DNA from: Mermis nigrescens
Lineage: Eukaryota > Nematoda > Enoplea > Mermithida > Mermithidae
Length of the DNA stretch: 64,000 nucleotides
Direction of reading: 5' to 3'
Assembly: GCA_036768485.1 (NCBI GenBank)
Contig: JAVLUZ010000142.1
Coordinates: 20,240,290-20,304,289, forward strand
The translations under genes and the position numbers were made by a program. Numbering within the stretch: position 1 is the first letter of the stretch; each line of letters opens with the position of its first letter. The notes below the pieces were generated by a model. That model ran no database searches, was not told where the DNA came from, and saw only the letters and a list, made by a program, of their open reading frames with translations. This document shows positions 45,006-55,845 of this stretch, piece after piece.

Positions 45006-45256
45006 CCATAGGTGGGCAGCACCGAAATTCTAGGAGGCGTGCAAGATGTTTCAAAAGTCAAAAAATGGTCTTCAAAATGACGGTATGGCGAAAAAAGATC
45101 ATTTTCGACGTTTCTCATTGAGCACAATCTATTGGCATCAAAACATTGCGAAAAAATGTTCAGAAAAGATTTCTGAGGGGATATTTCAGTTTTTGGGGAG
45201 TTATATTCAGCCTTAAGATAGTGCATACTGCGTATTCCAGCCCCCACGCTCATGTG
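45006..45256. mobile_element. MITE family A copy, degenerate
   Basis: Ends CATAGGTGGGCAGCACC and CACGCTCATGTG. Target duplication not visible. It lies 40 bases from the LTR element. Confidence 0.7.
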
Positions 45257-45296
45257 CGTACTGATGCAAGTAGGTTCCTACAAACAGAACCAGGCC

Positions 45297-46634
45297 TGTA
45301 AATGTAGAAGAGCCGCCTATGTCTGCAAAGGAATCGGCATAGGACGGATACATTACCTTCGAGATTTACCTAAGGTACGTAGGTACTTAAGTCAACGCTT
45401 AGTGTTGGCCCCGATCCGCGCGGCTCTGGATCAGCTCGATCTTTGGACCCTTACAAACCTTACGGCTTTGATCCCCTCAGCCCTAATATTGCTGGCTGCT
45501 TCTTGTCGGGTGATCTCAGCAGCTACGCTCCTAAGACCTAAGGCTACCTACCTAGTCTCGGTGTTTGCCGCGGAGGTCAGTTGACCTATCTCAAGCTCAA
45601 GTTGTTTATTTAACTTATTTTCAATCAGTGCCTGATCCAGAAATGTTTTGGTTCCTAATATGTGTAGCACGCTGAACAATGAAAACAACAACAACGAGCT
45701 CTATGCTAATCAATCATAACAAAGATTAAATAATATTTTTGATCAATTTTGGCTTGAGAAATAGATTATGATGTCGAATAAAATAAACTATCATACGAGG
45801 TACCTATCAGTCCATCAGATGGGTGGAAGTCATAGGTGGGCAGCACCGAAATTCTGGGAAATTGAAAAAATTTCTGGGGGTGAAAAAATTTTTAAAAGGT
45901 CAAAAAATGGTCTTAAAAGTGGTTGTATGGCAAAAAAACACCATTTTTCGACGTTTCTCATCAAGCACTATCCAATGGCATCAAAAAATTGTTAAAAAAG
46001 CAAAAAAAATTTTTTTCTGGGGGGGGGGGGTATTTTTGTTCTGGGGGGGTATTTTCAACTTCTGGGGGTGTATACCCCCCAAAGCCCCACGCCCATGTGT
46101 AGTGGTCACACCGGCGTGGGTGATGGCCGACCTAACCCTCGGTATAACCAAAAACCACTGGGAAGGTTTTCTCTATTTTAATTCGACGCAGAATTCACGG
46201 CCTATAGCCGGACAACAAAGTACGCAAAAGAAAAACGAAAATGTACAGATGATACAATCGAATAACAGAAGCCAACGAAAAAACCAACAGCCAGACTAAA
46301 CTACAACGTTACGTACACTGGCCTCAAGGACCATTACAGTAAATTAAACAAAGATCAAATTAACGTAATACTGATAAGCTTTTATCTCAGATCTAAAGTT
46401 ATCGAACCACACAGCGGTATGCATGAAACAATTACTATTATCATACACTTAACTCTATGCTACCAGACAAGTATCTAAATGTTTTTTATTATTGAAAATT
46501 TGGGGGAAATCAATGGGAAGACCGAAGGCATAGCCCACAGTGCACTATCATAGGTGGTACTAGTATGGCTTCCTGTTATGGCTATGTAAAGAACTGCTAA
46601 GGCAGTTCCTTCTATACGTCTTCTCGCAGTTACA
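45297..46634 (-). repeat. 3' LTR (element sense), 1338 bp with nested MITE
   Basis: Closely matches 59040-60049 from TGTAAATGTAGAAGAGCC to CGCAGTTACA. It is longer because a family A MITE occupies 45831-46101, a site that is empty in the other LTR. Confidence 0.93.
45831..46101. mobile_element. MITE family A inside the LTR
   Basis: Ends CATAGGTGGGC and GCCCATGTGTA. The second LTR reads GTGGAAGTCCTCGACGTGGG across the empty site, which dates this insertion after integration of the LTR element. Confidence 0.9.
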
Positions 46635-46642
46635 CTCCCCAC
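46635..46642 (-). other. Polypurine tract
   Basis: On the minus strand this reads GTGGGGAG immediately before the LTR's TGTAACTGC. This is the expected position for plus-strand priming and confirms the element's orientation. Confidence 0.75.
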
Positions 46643-47417
46643 GTATAGAAAAAAAATTTGAAGCGTGAGTGGAGATTTTTCGGAGGCCACACCATCAACA
46701 CTAGCGTCGGCAAAGCTCTACAACTCGCTCTCTGCAAGCGTTCACAGCGCCTCAGCTCGACGTCCGCAACGCCTCATCCTGAGCAAACGTGAAAAACGAA
46801 AATAAAAGAACAAAAAAATAACAAATATCGATAACCGGTAGCAGTCCCAGCATGACCTCGTTCGCACTCAGACTCTCGAGCAACACTCTCAATGGCGCTA
46901 GGGATAACTATATTGTTGCACGAGTAATGATGAACTCCGGTCTTGGACAGTTCATCCGCTGTCCCATCAGCCTCCTTCAGTCCCCGGGTAATGAGAAGAA
47001 TTTTGAATTGAAAAAATTTGTAGATTGAGTGTAAATTAACCCTTCGCCGTTAAAGAGTTAAGGTACCATAGTAGTAACACCGCTAATTGAGCAAAAGACA
47101 AATTAAAATACGGAATGATAAGGCAAAATTATGCTGAGCAGAATTAAAGTCACTGACGAGTTAAAACACGAGGTAACGATAAAAACGAGAAAAATGGCAA
47201 ATTATGCGGAATAACGAGGAAAAATACGAGCACCGTCAAAGAAAAATTTTTACAGCAAGAAAAAATGACAAGAGAAAAAATACACAGGAAATAAACAATA
47301 CGTGGCAGTCCTGAAATCCACATCAGGACGAAAAACGAAAAATTTGATGAAAAGCTGCTGGTCGAATTCGACGCCAAACACAGAGTTCCAAAAAGTTCTG
47401 TACGTCAAACTTGTGAA

Positions 47418-48180
47418 TTAATAACGATCCTGATAATTGGCCTTCGAGCCATGCGGTTTTCCGCGACGTCTTTCATCGTTGAAAATATTTTTGGTCCAAT
47501 TCAGGTTCGCGACGCGTGCTGTTAGATGCTCGCAATACTGGTATGGCGATTGCCTACGCCCGTACATATGTTGGCGTAAGCATCGATGTGGATCGACTGG
47601 TCGATCATCGTCCTCAAAATTGTCGTCGTCCTCATAGTCGTCCGCATAACGACGCGGTATCGTGCACCAACGTAAATAATTGCTCCGGCGTAAAACCGTA
47701 AGTTTGTTCACGTGAAGGTTCGCGTGGACGCTGGTGTTGCATAACAGGCCACGGTTTGGCAAAAGTGGACCGGGTCGAGGTTGTGGCTGATAGCCCCCGG
47801 TGGCTGGTTGACTTTGTTCCAACGGTGAGCGATACGACTGGTCCCATTGTTGACATTGACGGGATTGTGACCGGCCCCGATGAGTTCCGCGCTTCGACTG
47901 TGGCGGACGGCGGTATTCATAAGGCTGCTGCTGTACGCCGAGCACGACAGATGACCAGCTCGGCCTGAGAATACGCCTCGGAACGCTCACGCGATTCCGT
48001 GAGTTGCTGCTGTTGCCGCGGTTGGGTCTGCGGTCGTGTATATTGCTTTGTACATGTGGTTTTACTTGTGTCTGCTGTTGTGCTTGTGATTGTGAACGGT
48101 GATGCGTTTGCACATAGTGTTGCCGGGATGACTGCGGGTTTTGCCGCCTCTGATCTGCTTTTGGCCTAAACGCGCGCTTT
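47418..48180 (-). pseudogene. LTR element: Gln/Arg/Pro-rich basic ORF
   Basis: An open frame of about 250 codons that extends upstream of 48113 without a clear ATG. It is rich in Q, R, S and P (RAFRPKADQRRQNPQSS at its start), with an acidic tract DDYEDDDNFEDDD in the middle. Its composition resembles a nucleic-acid-binding gag or nucleocapsid-like tail, but there is no CCHC zinc knuckle. Its position downstream of integrase is unusual. Function unknown. Confidence 0.45.
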
Positions 48181-49206
48181 TAATTTAGCCACTACTTCAG
48201 CTTGAGACGAGTCTTCTGAGCTGATTTGTTTTCAATTTGCTTTAACCGATGCAAAGTGTGCTCGGATTTAGTATCGTAAAAGCAGATTCAATTTAATACT
48301 TGTGTTTGTCTTCTGACATATGACGAACTTCTGAAGACTCAGCAAGAGAACCGACGCGGCGTGTAACTTTGTCACACCCTTGGAATTTCCGTCGCCGAAT
48401 TTTCACGATCGCGTCGCTCGATCGTCATGCGTATTCTATGCATTTCAATTTGTACCGCCAAGAAAGTCCGACTTCTGGCATATCAAGGCTTGCTGCGGAT
48501 CCGCTTGGGTCCTGCAAGGATGCCTGCCGTCTTTCCCTTCGAATTTTTCAGTTCGCCTTGAATTCGATGTTTGAGGAGTAAAATACAGATTTTTGCTGAC
48601 CTCTGAAACGATTGAATTGAACCGGAACTTTGAGCGGCGGGTCGGTTAACCAAATTTGGCGAATCATGTTATGTAGAACATGTGGACTTTTGATTCGCTT
48701 CGTCAACTCCGGGAATTCCGGGAAAGCCTCACTTGGTGAAGGTGTATAAGATTCACCAAGGGAAAGCTACGCGCAACATGCGACGCAGCTGCTCGACCAT
48801 GCGCCAACCTATTGCGGCATTGCCGGCGTAGGCGTACGCAAGGGTAGATTTTCTATCCAAAAATTCCAATAGCCGTAAACGCGCATGACGTCAATTGTGG
48901 AGAAGATCGTCATCTGTCGATACTCCGAATCATATAATGATTGAAATTCTCGGAAAATTTCAAAAATATCGACCATTTGACGCGTCGTATTAAGATCGGC
49001 GCTAGTGATCTGGCGCTGGAGACATTCTGTGCGGATAGAATTCCGGACAAACCTGATGTGTAACGCCATTGATCACCTCGCTCGGTGCGTAGGTGCAGGT
49101 GCACAACCAAATACTTGAGCGGAACCTCGTACAACGCTTCCATTCCGGTTGTGATAAAGAACCGTATGCGCACAAATGTAGATATGGTAAAATGAGTTAA
49201 AGACGC

Positions 49207-49698
49207 TCATTTTGCTAATAAACCGAGTGCCGGGCTCACAATCAGCAACAGCCAAAAGGCTGCACGGTGGAGCCACACTAAAGGACGCGAGGGCGAGAGC
49301 CGGTGTAGCCGCGTACTGCCGTGTACTGCATACACTCGGTCGAAGTACACTTGAGCAGTTTTGACCAGCTGATCGTACAATAGCCGATCCTGCGACCTCA
49401 CCCAAATAAGCACGCAACTCGTGCAATACGGCTGGAGTGATAATGCACGGTGGTTGCGCGTCATATTTTTATCATGGTGAAAAGTAGCATGCGTAGCGCG
49501 AGCAATTTTGCACTCTAGCGCTTTCGTTTGCGGAAGTACGTTTGCGAATAAGCAGATGTGCGCAGGTATTGCGACTTCCATATTTGATGATTGGCTTTGA
49601 TTACCCTGTGGTTGAATATTCGCCACGGTACTAGACACACCCGTCATGGCCATAGAAGCCGTAAAACGAGTATCAGGTGCCGACGTACCTTGTGACAC
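49207..49698 (-). pseudogene. LTR element: unassigned ORF remnant
   Basis: A 163-codon frame with a Ser/Thr/Gln-rich start and a hydrophobic end (WLLLIVSPALGLL). It could be a chance frame or part of an eroded accessory gene. No family recognised. Confidence 0.25.
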
Positions 49699-50006
49699 GG
49701 ACTGAGACGCGACTTGCCTGTATAAACGCTACTTGTGGTACTTCATATTGCAGCTAGTGTACGTTGTGGTTGCCGCGGAAAAGCAATGTCTCCAGTCATG
49801 ATGACATCAGGGTCAGATTCAAGCTCTACCCAATCCGGCTGTGAAGTCGGTAAGGTGCGAGCAAAACTGATGCCCAAGGGTGCTTGTTGGTCCGCCGCAA
49901 GCGATTGTGAGACAATCAGTTGCGAAACGGTAACAGCCCCTTTCGAGCCATTGCCGCGCGTGTTACACGTGGTAGCGACAAATTAGCTTGTCTTTCTGCC
50001 TCGGCG

Positions 50007-50237
50007 TCAGATAAACGCCATCACCAAGCGTTTGGGAGATAAATCGTCATCCTCAGTGGAGATCGATGGTTCTACATCAACCATAGGCAAATCGTAGGGA
50101 ATATCGGTTTGTGAAGAAACACAGAAGCTGGTGTACTCACTCAAGCTTGTTGGTTTTGACTTAGGTTCTGTGTCAGGCGCATTGACCGGGCCCAAAACTG
50201 GGTCGGCAATGGTCTGCAACTCCTGAGCATAGAACAA
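50007..50237 (-). pseudogene. LTR element: acidic Pro/Ser-rich fragment
   Basis: A 76-codon frame with PVNAPDTEPKSKPTSLSEY and DLPMVDVEPSISTEDDDLSP. It has protein-like composition, but no domain was recognised. It lies between the basic ORF and the 50.7-51.7 kb frames. Confidence 0.3.
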
Positions 50238-50615
50238 TGGATTTTGAAAACGTTAACGTGAGCCAACGCATCCCGTTACAGTGCGGTAGTGGCTGCGGCT
50301 ATATTGCCACTGGCGGTTGCGGAGCTGGGCCATAAAAGTCCTCAACTCTGATTAACTCTTTGCCATTTGAATCAACTTCAGCGTCAGTAGCTGTGCTGGT
50401 CATTATCCTTGTGGTGGCTTACTAGTCGGCAATGGTATACACACTCTGGCTTTTTGGGCCGCTAGCCTCAATGTACAGTTCATCGCCTGTAAACGAAACC
50501 GACATAGGTTTTCTATCATCAGTAATCTCTGCGATTATCTTGCGTGCACCCTTCTATCAGTATAAAAACATCGATAGTTATGAGGGCGTCCATCGCTAAA
50601 TAATGCTGCATGTCG

Positions 50616-50680
50616 AGTCAAGGGTAAGCTCCACGCCTGCCCGAAACCCATCAAAGGGTAAGCTCCACGCCTGCCGAAAT
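50616..50680. repeat. Direct repeat, ~20 bp, two copies
   Basis: AAGGGTAAGCTCCACGCCTG occurs twice, separated by about 14 bases. Confidence 0.85.
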
Positions 50681-50710
50681 TATCAGGCAACGTTCGGATC
50701 AATATACATG

Positions 50711-51705
50711 TCAAAAAAGAATTTGGCCAAACGCTTTAACGAGTGCGACTGCGCTTTGATGCGTAACGACGCATAAACGCTCTCGCCAATGGCTGAATAT
50801 CAATGAAATTTGCAATGAACGGATCTTTCCAGTGCAGTTTATTACGAATCTGCATCCGGAATTGCAAAATTTCCTCAAAGTTAGCCCGTAAACATGGAAA
50901 TACGCAAGTTGATCTTGCGTTGGGTCCTCTTCGACCATATACACATTAGGTAAACGCGTTTTGAGCAACTGGTGAAGCCCGAGACAGGGTTGCGGGAACT
51001 TTGCCAGGTCCCAACAAGGCTGGCCGTTCGCGCTCGCAACTTGGACGTAGCGTACGAATGGGCCATGGAGGTCCTGGTAAGTGGGACATAATTGCTGAAA
51101 ACGCAAGTCCCAGGTCTTATAATGCCTGCCTTTTCTGTCATTAACAAATTCAGAGTCGTAACCTAAGAATAAAGTGCCATTTGTCATATTCGATGGCTGA
51201 ATTAACGCCAAAATGGCGCCAAACAACTTCTGGTCATTGGAGATTATGACAGTGGGTAGAAGTCATTCTTTAATTTTAGGGGTTGCAAAGGAAATCTACC
51301 AAGCCTGTTCTCCCACCAGAGTTGTTGATCGTTAATACGCTTTTTGTGATTTGTGATTTTATGTGTTGCTTTATGCTTTATCCATTTTGCGGTAAGTGAC
51401 TTTAGACCGCCAACACGACTATTGTCATTTTGGGGCAGCGGGTCTGGTACAACCAAGCCCCGCTCCAAAGCCATATTGGTCAAAGCCGAACGAAACTCAT
51501 CTAGGGACGTGGGATCACGCCCCTCGAATTTGCATCGAGCGACCAGCTGCCTCCAGCAATGCCTCCTTGCTTGGGGTACCTTGTGCAGCCAAGGTCTGCA
51601 AAGGAAAAACATTAGATAATGGTACGGCATGTGCTGTTTAGAGCCATTTAATAAACGTACAGGCGCGCAGTCCTTAGCTTTTGTTCCTGCCCGGTAAATC
51701 CTCAA
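50711..51705 (-). pseudogene. LTR element: unassigned region after integrase
   Basis: Two consecutive minus-strand frames (51244-51705 and 50711-51226) with protein-like composition: WRQLVARCKFEGRDPTSLDE, VYMVEEDPTQDQLAYFHVYG. They follow integrase directly. They are not recognisable as an envelope protein (no signal peptide plus C-terminal membrane segment seen) or any other family. They may be two halves of one broken gene. Confidence 0.4.
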
Positions 51706-52321
51706 AACTTATGACAATTGCCGGGGCAAGAGGGTGATGTGGTAATTTTACCAACACAAAATCGCCAGGGACGTACGCGTGTTTTTCCACAATTAAGGCA
51801 GAATAAGGTAGTTTAGGTTCAGGCAGAAGTCTATTCCTGTGGATGAGATGAGTGATTAAAGGATTATAGACATATGCGATTTTCGCAGTTTCAGGCGTAG
51901 GTAAGTCAATAATTCGGTATGGACCAACACGCTTAGGTGATAGTTTACCGATTTCGGGTTGAATGACTGAGGTATTATTAAGATAGACTATATCCGAGAG
52001 ATTAAAATTTGTGTGCGTTACGGATTTATCATATTGCGATTTTTGCTGCTTACGCGCTTGCGTTAGAAGTTTTGAGGCAGACACGATTTCATGCAAATCT
52101 TGCAAAGTTAGCTTTAAATCAATGACATATTTTCCACTGACAGATGGTAAATTTGGATTTATTGCAAAGTCATTTATAAGTAAAGTGTCAAGAGGAAATG
52201 CTGGTTCACGACCATAAAGCATTTCGAAAGGAGATATATTAGTCGATGATTGCGGAGTCGCGCGGTATGCAAATAATGTAGAAAGGTAGAAATTGCTCCC
52301 AATCATACTGGGAACGCGCAC
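51674..52321 (-). pseudogene. LTR element: integrase C-terminal region
   Basis: Contains FAYRATPQSSTNISPFEMLY and GREPAFPLD, the conserved segment after the DDE core in Ty3/Gypsy integrases. It then continues with a long helix (SASKLLTQARKQQKSQYDKS) and a GPYRIID-like C-terminal barrel. It is separated from the core by a frame break near 52325. Confidence 0.85.
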
Positions 52322-52324
52322 TCA

Positions 52325-52870
52325 ACTTAGACAAACAATCAATCCAAAGGTGCAGATACAACATTCCACCAACCCATCACACTGGGGGTGATATGGGGTT
52401 GTAAATATTTTGAACGTTTAATAGTTTGCAGCTTCCGAAATGAGGGTAGATGTAAAATTTGACCCCTGATCTGTCAAAAATTTCTTGGGAACTCCATAAC
52501 GTGGTATAATTTCTCTTAGTAATAAATTTGCGATAGTTGTTGCTTTTATGTCAGAAACAGCAAAAAGCCTCACGTATTTTGGCAAATAATCCATAAAAGC
52601 CACAATTTGGTCATTTCCGGAGGGGGATCGCGGCATATGCAAGCAATCGCACGCAATGAATTCAAAGAGGGCGCGGATACTTCGATTGGTTGCAACGGAA
52701 TGGATGTGGAATTTAATGCGACCTTACGTTGTAGCACACATCACAATTCCGACACCACGCGATCACATCATTTTCCATGCGCAGCCTGTACGCATTGTAT
52801 GGCGGGCAAGATTTTGCGCGATGAAAAATGAGCTCCGAAAATAGAGTCATGAAATTCTGTTAATATAAAA
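52325..52870 (-). pseudogene. LTR element: integrase zinc-finger and catalytic core
   Basis: Fragments in several frames. HDSIFGAHFSSRK marks the His part of the HHCC finger. IACDCLHMP carries the first Asp, FLTDQGSNFTS the second Asp and YHPQCDGLVE the Glu. All three DDE positions are still readable, but in broken frames. Confidence 0.85.
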
Positions 52871-53700
52871 CTGACGCAAGATTTAGGTATGACTATTTGA
52901 TGAATGACAGTTGGTGAACGCTTAGGTTAGACGACAAAAGTACATTGTTTGCGAAAAATTCGTCACAGTGTTTTTTCATTGTTAAATCATTCAATGTGAT
53001 GCGAATTTTATGCAATTCGTCATCTGCACGTTGCTCAGCGAGTAAACGCGCAGGTGTTAGCATTTCAGCTTTTTCAGCATCAGTAAGTAACAAGCGTTCG
53101 CGAAATGTAGGTGGTTTAGAATTGGTAGGGTCGGTTTGCGCCGTGACTTATTTTGCGCATTTGGATGATTAATTGGTGCAGTAGGCGCAATTTATCAGCA
53201 CGATCGGTCAGGTGGAACCGATTCATCATCTGACTCAGAGTCTTCCCGATTCTAAATTTGCGATATTAACAACATTTTTGCGCTCTAATTTATATTTGCG
53301 TTCTGCATGATCATATTTAGGATGTTGTGAAGATCAGCTGCGCAGTTATATGCACCAGGAACATAGACAATATAATATTCGTATTCCTGTAATTTAGACT
53401 ATGACGTAAACAACTCGATGGGTCTTTCACGTTTACTAGCCTTAGTTAATGCTTGATGATCAGTTTAGACGTATTTTTACCGTAAAGATAATGTCGATAA
53501 TGCTTGATGGCCCACACTACCGCTAACGCTTCTTTTTCTGAAGTAGCATAGTTACATTCAGCAGAATTTAACTGCAACTGGTATTAAAGAACCATGATTT
53601 TTGGATGGTAAAGTATTTTTTAAAGTCAAATAACACTATTGCATAGTTACTTGCGTCAGTTGTTTAAAATAAATTGGTGCTCATCATCTAATTTCGGTAG
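52871..53700 (-). pseudogene. LTR element: RNase H to integrase linker, degraded
   Basis: The RNase H block [20 protein letters not shown] is legible around 53490-53560. The linker frame LTDAEKAEMLTPARLLAEQR lies at 52893-53093. Multiple stops. Confidence 0.7.
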
Positions 53701-53719
53701 TTGCAAAATGGGCCAGGAC

Positions 53720-53967
53720 CATACGTGGGCAAGAAAATTCTGGGGGGTGCAAGATTTTTTTGAAGGTCGAAAAATGGCCTTAAAAATGGTGGTATGGCGA
53801 TAAAACCTGTTGCTGACAGTACTATATCCAAGCACTATCCATTGGCATCAAAAAATTATGAAAAAAACGAAAAAAAATTTTCAAAAATTGAATTCTGGGG
53901 GCAATTTTGATTTCTGGGGGGTATTTTGGTTTCTCAGAGTGCATACCTGACCCACGCCCAGGTGGTG
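53720..53967. mobile_element. MITE family A inserted between RT and RNase H
   Basis: It starts CATACGTGGGCAAG, has the family's G-rich blocks, and ends near GCCCAGGTGGTG. The flanking octamers match poorly, so the right border is approximate. It interrupts pol. Confidence 0.8.
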
Positions 53968-53999
53968 GGGACATCAAATGCTGTGACTCAAATGCGGTT

Positions 54000-54833
54000 T
54001 TGGTGTTCAGCCTTCCAGCAAAATTCGACATCTTTACGAAGAAGATGGAATAATGGTTGCGATTTTATAAGATCTTTAACAGAATTTCTTGACATTCTGG
54101 ACTAAGCCAAGAAATTTCTGCAAGGATTTAACGGTTTTCGGCACGGGAAATGAGATTAAATCCGCGACTGAACATATCAGGAGCGATGCCATTGCACTTT
54201 CTCCTGGCCAAGAAATTTTACCTCTGCATGCGCAAGATGGCATTTATCAGGCTTTACATGTAAGTTTGCCTTTTTAAGAGCAATAGAGACATTTTCAAAG
54301 ATCTTTCAAATGTTCTTCGAAAGTATGTGAAAAAATAATTATGTCATTGATGTGGCAGACAAGATTTCCAATGTGAACCTGCGAGGCGGCTCATTGTACC
54401 TGGAAATCTGCAGGCGCATTTTAAGCCAAAGGTAAAACTTCAAATTCGTAATGACCAACAGGACATATAAATGCTGTTTTTCGCGAGATTTATTATCGAG
54501 TGGAATTTGCCAGTGTCCAGATTTTAAATCCAGTGTGCTAAAATATGCGGCATTGCCTAAAGTATCAAAATAATCGTCTAATTGTGGAAGAGGATAACTT
54601 GCGTTTTAGTAATGTCATTTAACCGTCGATAATCGGCGACTGGCCTAAGGGAACCGTCCTTTTTTTCCAATGGGAAATAATGGACTTGCCCATGGGCTAG
54701 TTGTAGGTCGAATAATTTTATCCGCAAGCATTTCATTTATAATTTTCTGCATAGATTCTCTTCTAGAATGCTCAACACGTCGTTTTCCAGCAAAGGGTGG
54801 ATTATCCCCTGTGTCAATATGATGTTTCATCAA
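54000..54833 (-). pseudogene. LTR element: reverse transcriptase, catalytic motif lost
   Basis: The N-terminal block is clear: HHIDTGDNPPFAGKRRVEHS and ADKIIRPTTSPWASPLFPI, the start of the Ty3/Gypsy RT. The catalytic site at 54343-54354 reads H-I-N-D, followed by IIIFS and FEEHLKD. Two of the four YxDD positions are altered, so the enzyme would be dead even without the frameshifts. Confidence 0.85.
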
Positions 54834-54839
54834 GGGGGT

Positions 54840-55750
54840 ACGTCGAGAGGTTCATTTTTTAATGCAAAATTGGTCGTATTTTAAGCAAAGTTCGAATTTA
54901 ATTTTTTTTGCTGTCTGAATCAACAGCGGAACCTTTCAAAGCTTTATTTATTGATGCAAAAAGTTCTGGTGTCCTATCATCCCAAAAGATGAAAAAACAT
55001 TGTCTGACCCGGCATCAGTGGTTAAGAGACCTATTATTTCACCAGAGTAGTTACAAACGCAGACAGGTATTAAAGGTTGTGAAGCATCAGCGCATAGGCA
55101 ATTTTGGAGCAGCATAAAGTGAAGTTTTTCCATAAAATCGGGATTTGGTTCGAATAATGCGAAATCAAAATTGCAAGAACCGTGACTTATATAGCCAGAG
55201 GTGTAATGATTATTTACCTAGGTTGTATAATAGCAGGCTCAAGGTAACATGCACACACACAACACTAGAGGTAGTTGATTTGGTTCACGTAATTGCAATT
55301 TTTCGTGAGATGAAAGTAAATTAACCTTTATGCCATTTATAAAGCACAACGCTCAATAGGATTAACCCACATGAGTGCGGATTCGCAAAAGTCATATCCT
55401 AAGAGCATGTCTTCCGGCAAATGATCAATTATAGCTACTGAAGTAGAGATAGATTGTTTGCCATTGTTAAAGTCATATTTACTTTATAGCGATGACTGCA
55501 GTGATTTCGCCTACCGTGTACGACTTGTGAGACCTGTTTAGGTGGTAAATTAAAACCAAAAGGCAGTAAGAATGCAGGCGTGGTCATCATGGCTATGTGA
55601 ACCGTATCTATGAGTGCAGGTATTATCCATCTCCATGAACTTCCGCGAATGGTGGGTAAAATTTCATCCCAACGCGGCTTACGATAGGAATATTAGGATC
55701 TAAGGTCTTAGACGTAGGTAGATTTATTTTTTCTAAGTTGCAAGACGACG
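54840..55750 (-). pseudogene. LTR element: protease and pol N-terminus, degraded
   Basis: An aspartic protease signature survives as ALIDTV (about 55600-55619, family LIDTG), with MLLGYDF (about 55397-55417, family ILG.D.L). The frame at 54948-55133 is part of the spacer before RT. Confidence 0.65.
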
Positions 55751-55845
55751 TTGTAGACGTTTGTACTCTTCAAGAAATTCTTGCGACGCAGATAGAATTA
55801 GGACGCGCGCTAGATTCTGGCCCTTTTGCAGTAACCGTGTTTACA

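Noticed and set aside
47437..47968. Plus-strand frames over the 47.4-48.1 kb part of the LTR element
   Set aside because: They are opposite-strand shadows of the Gln/Arg-rich minus-strand frame. LTR, polypurine tract and pol orientation all point to the minus strand.
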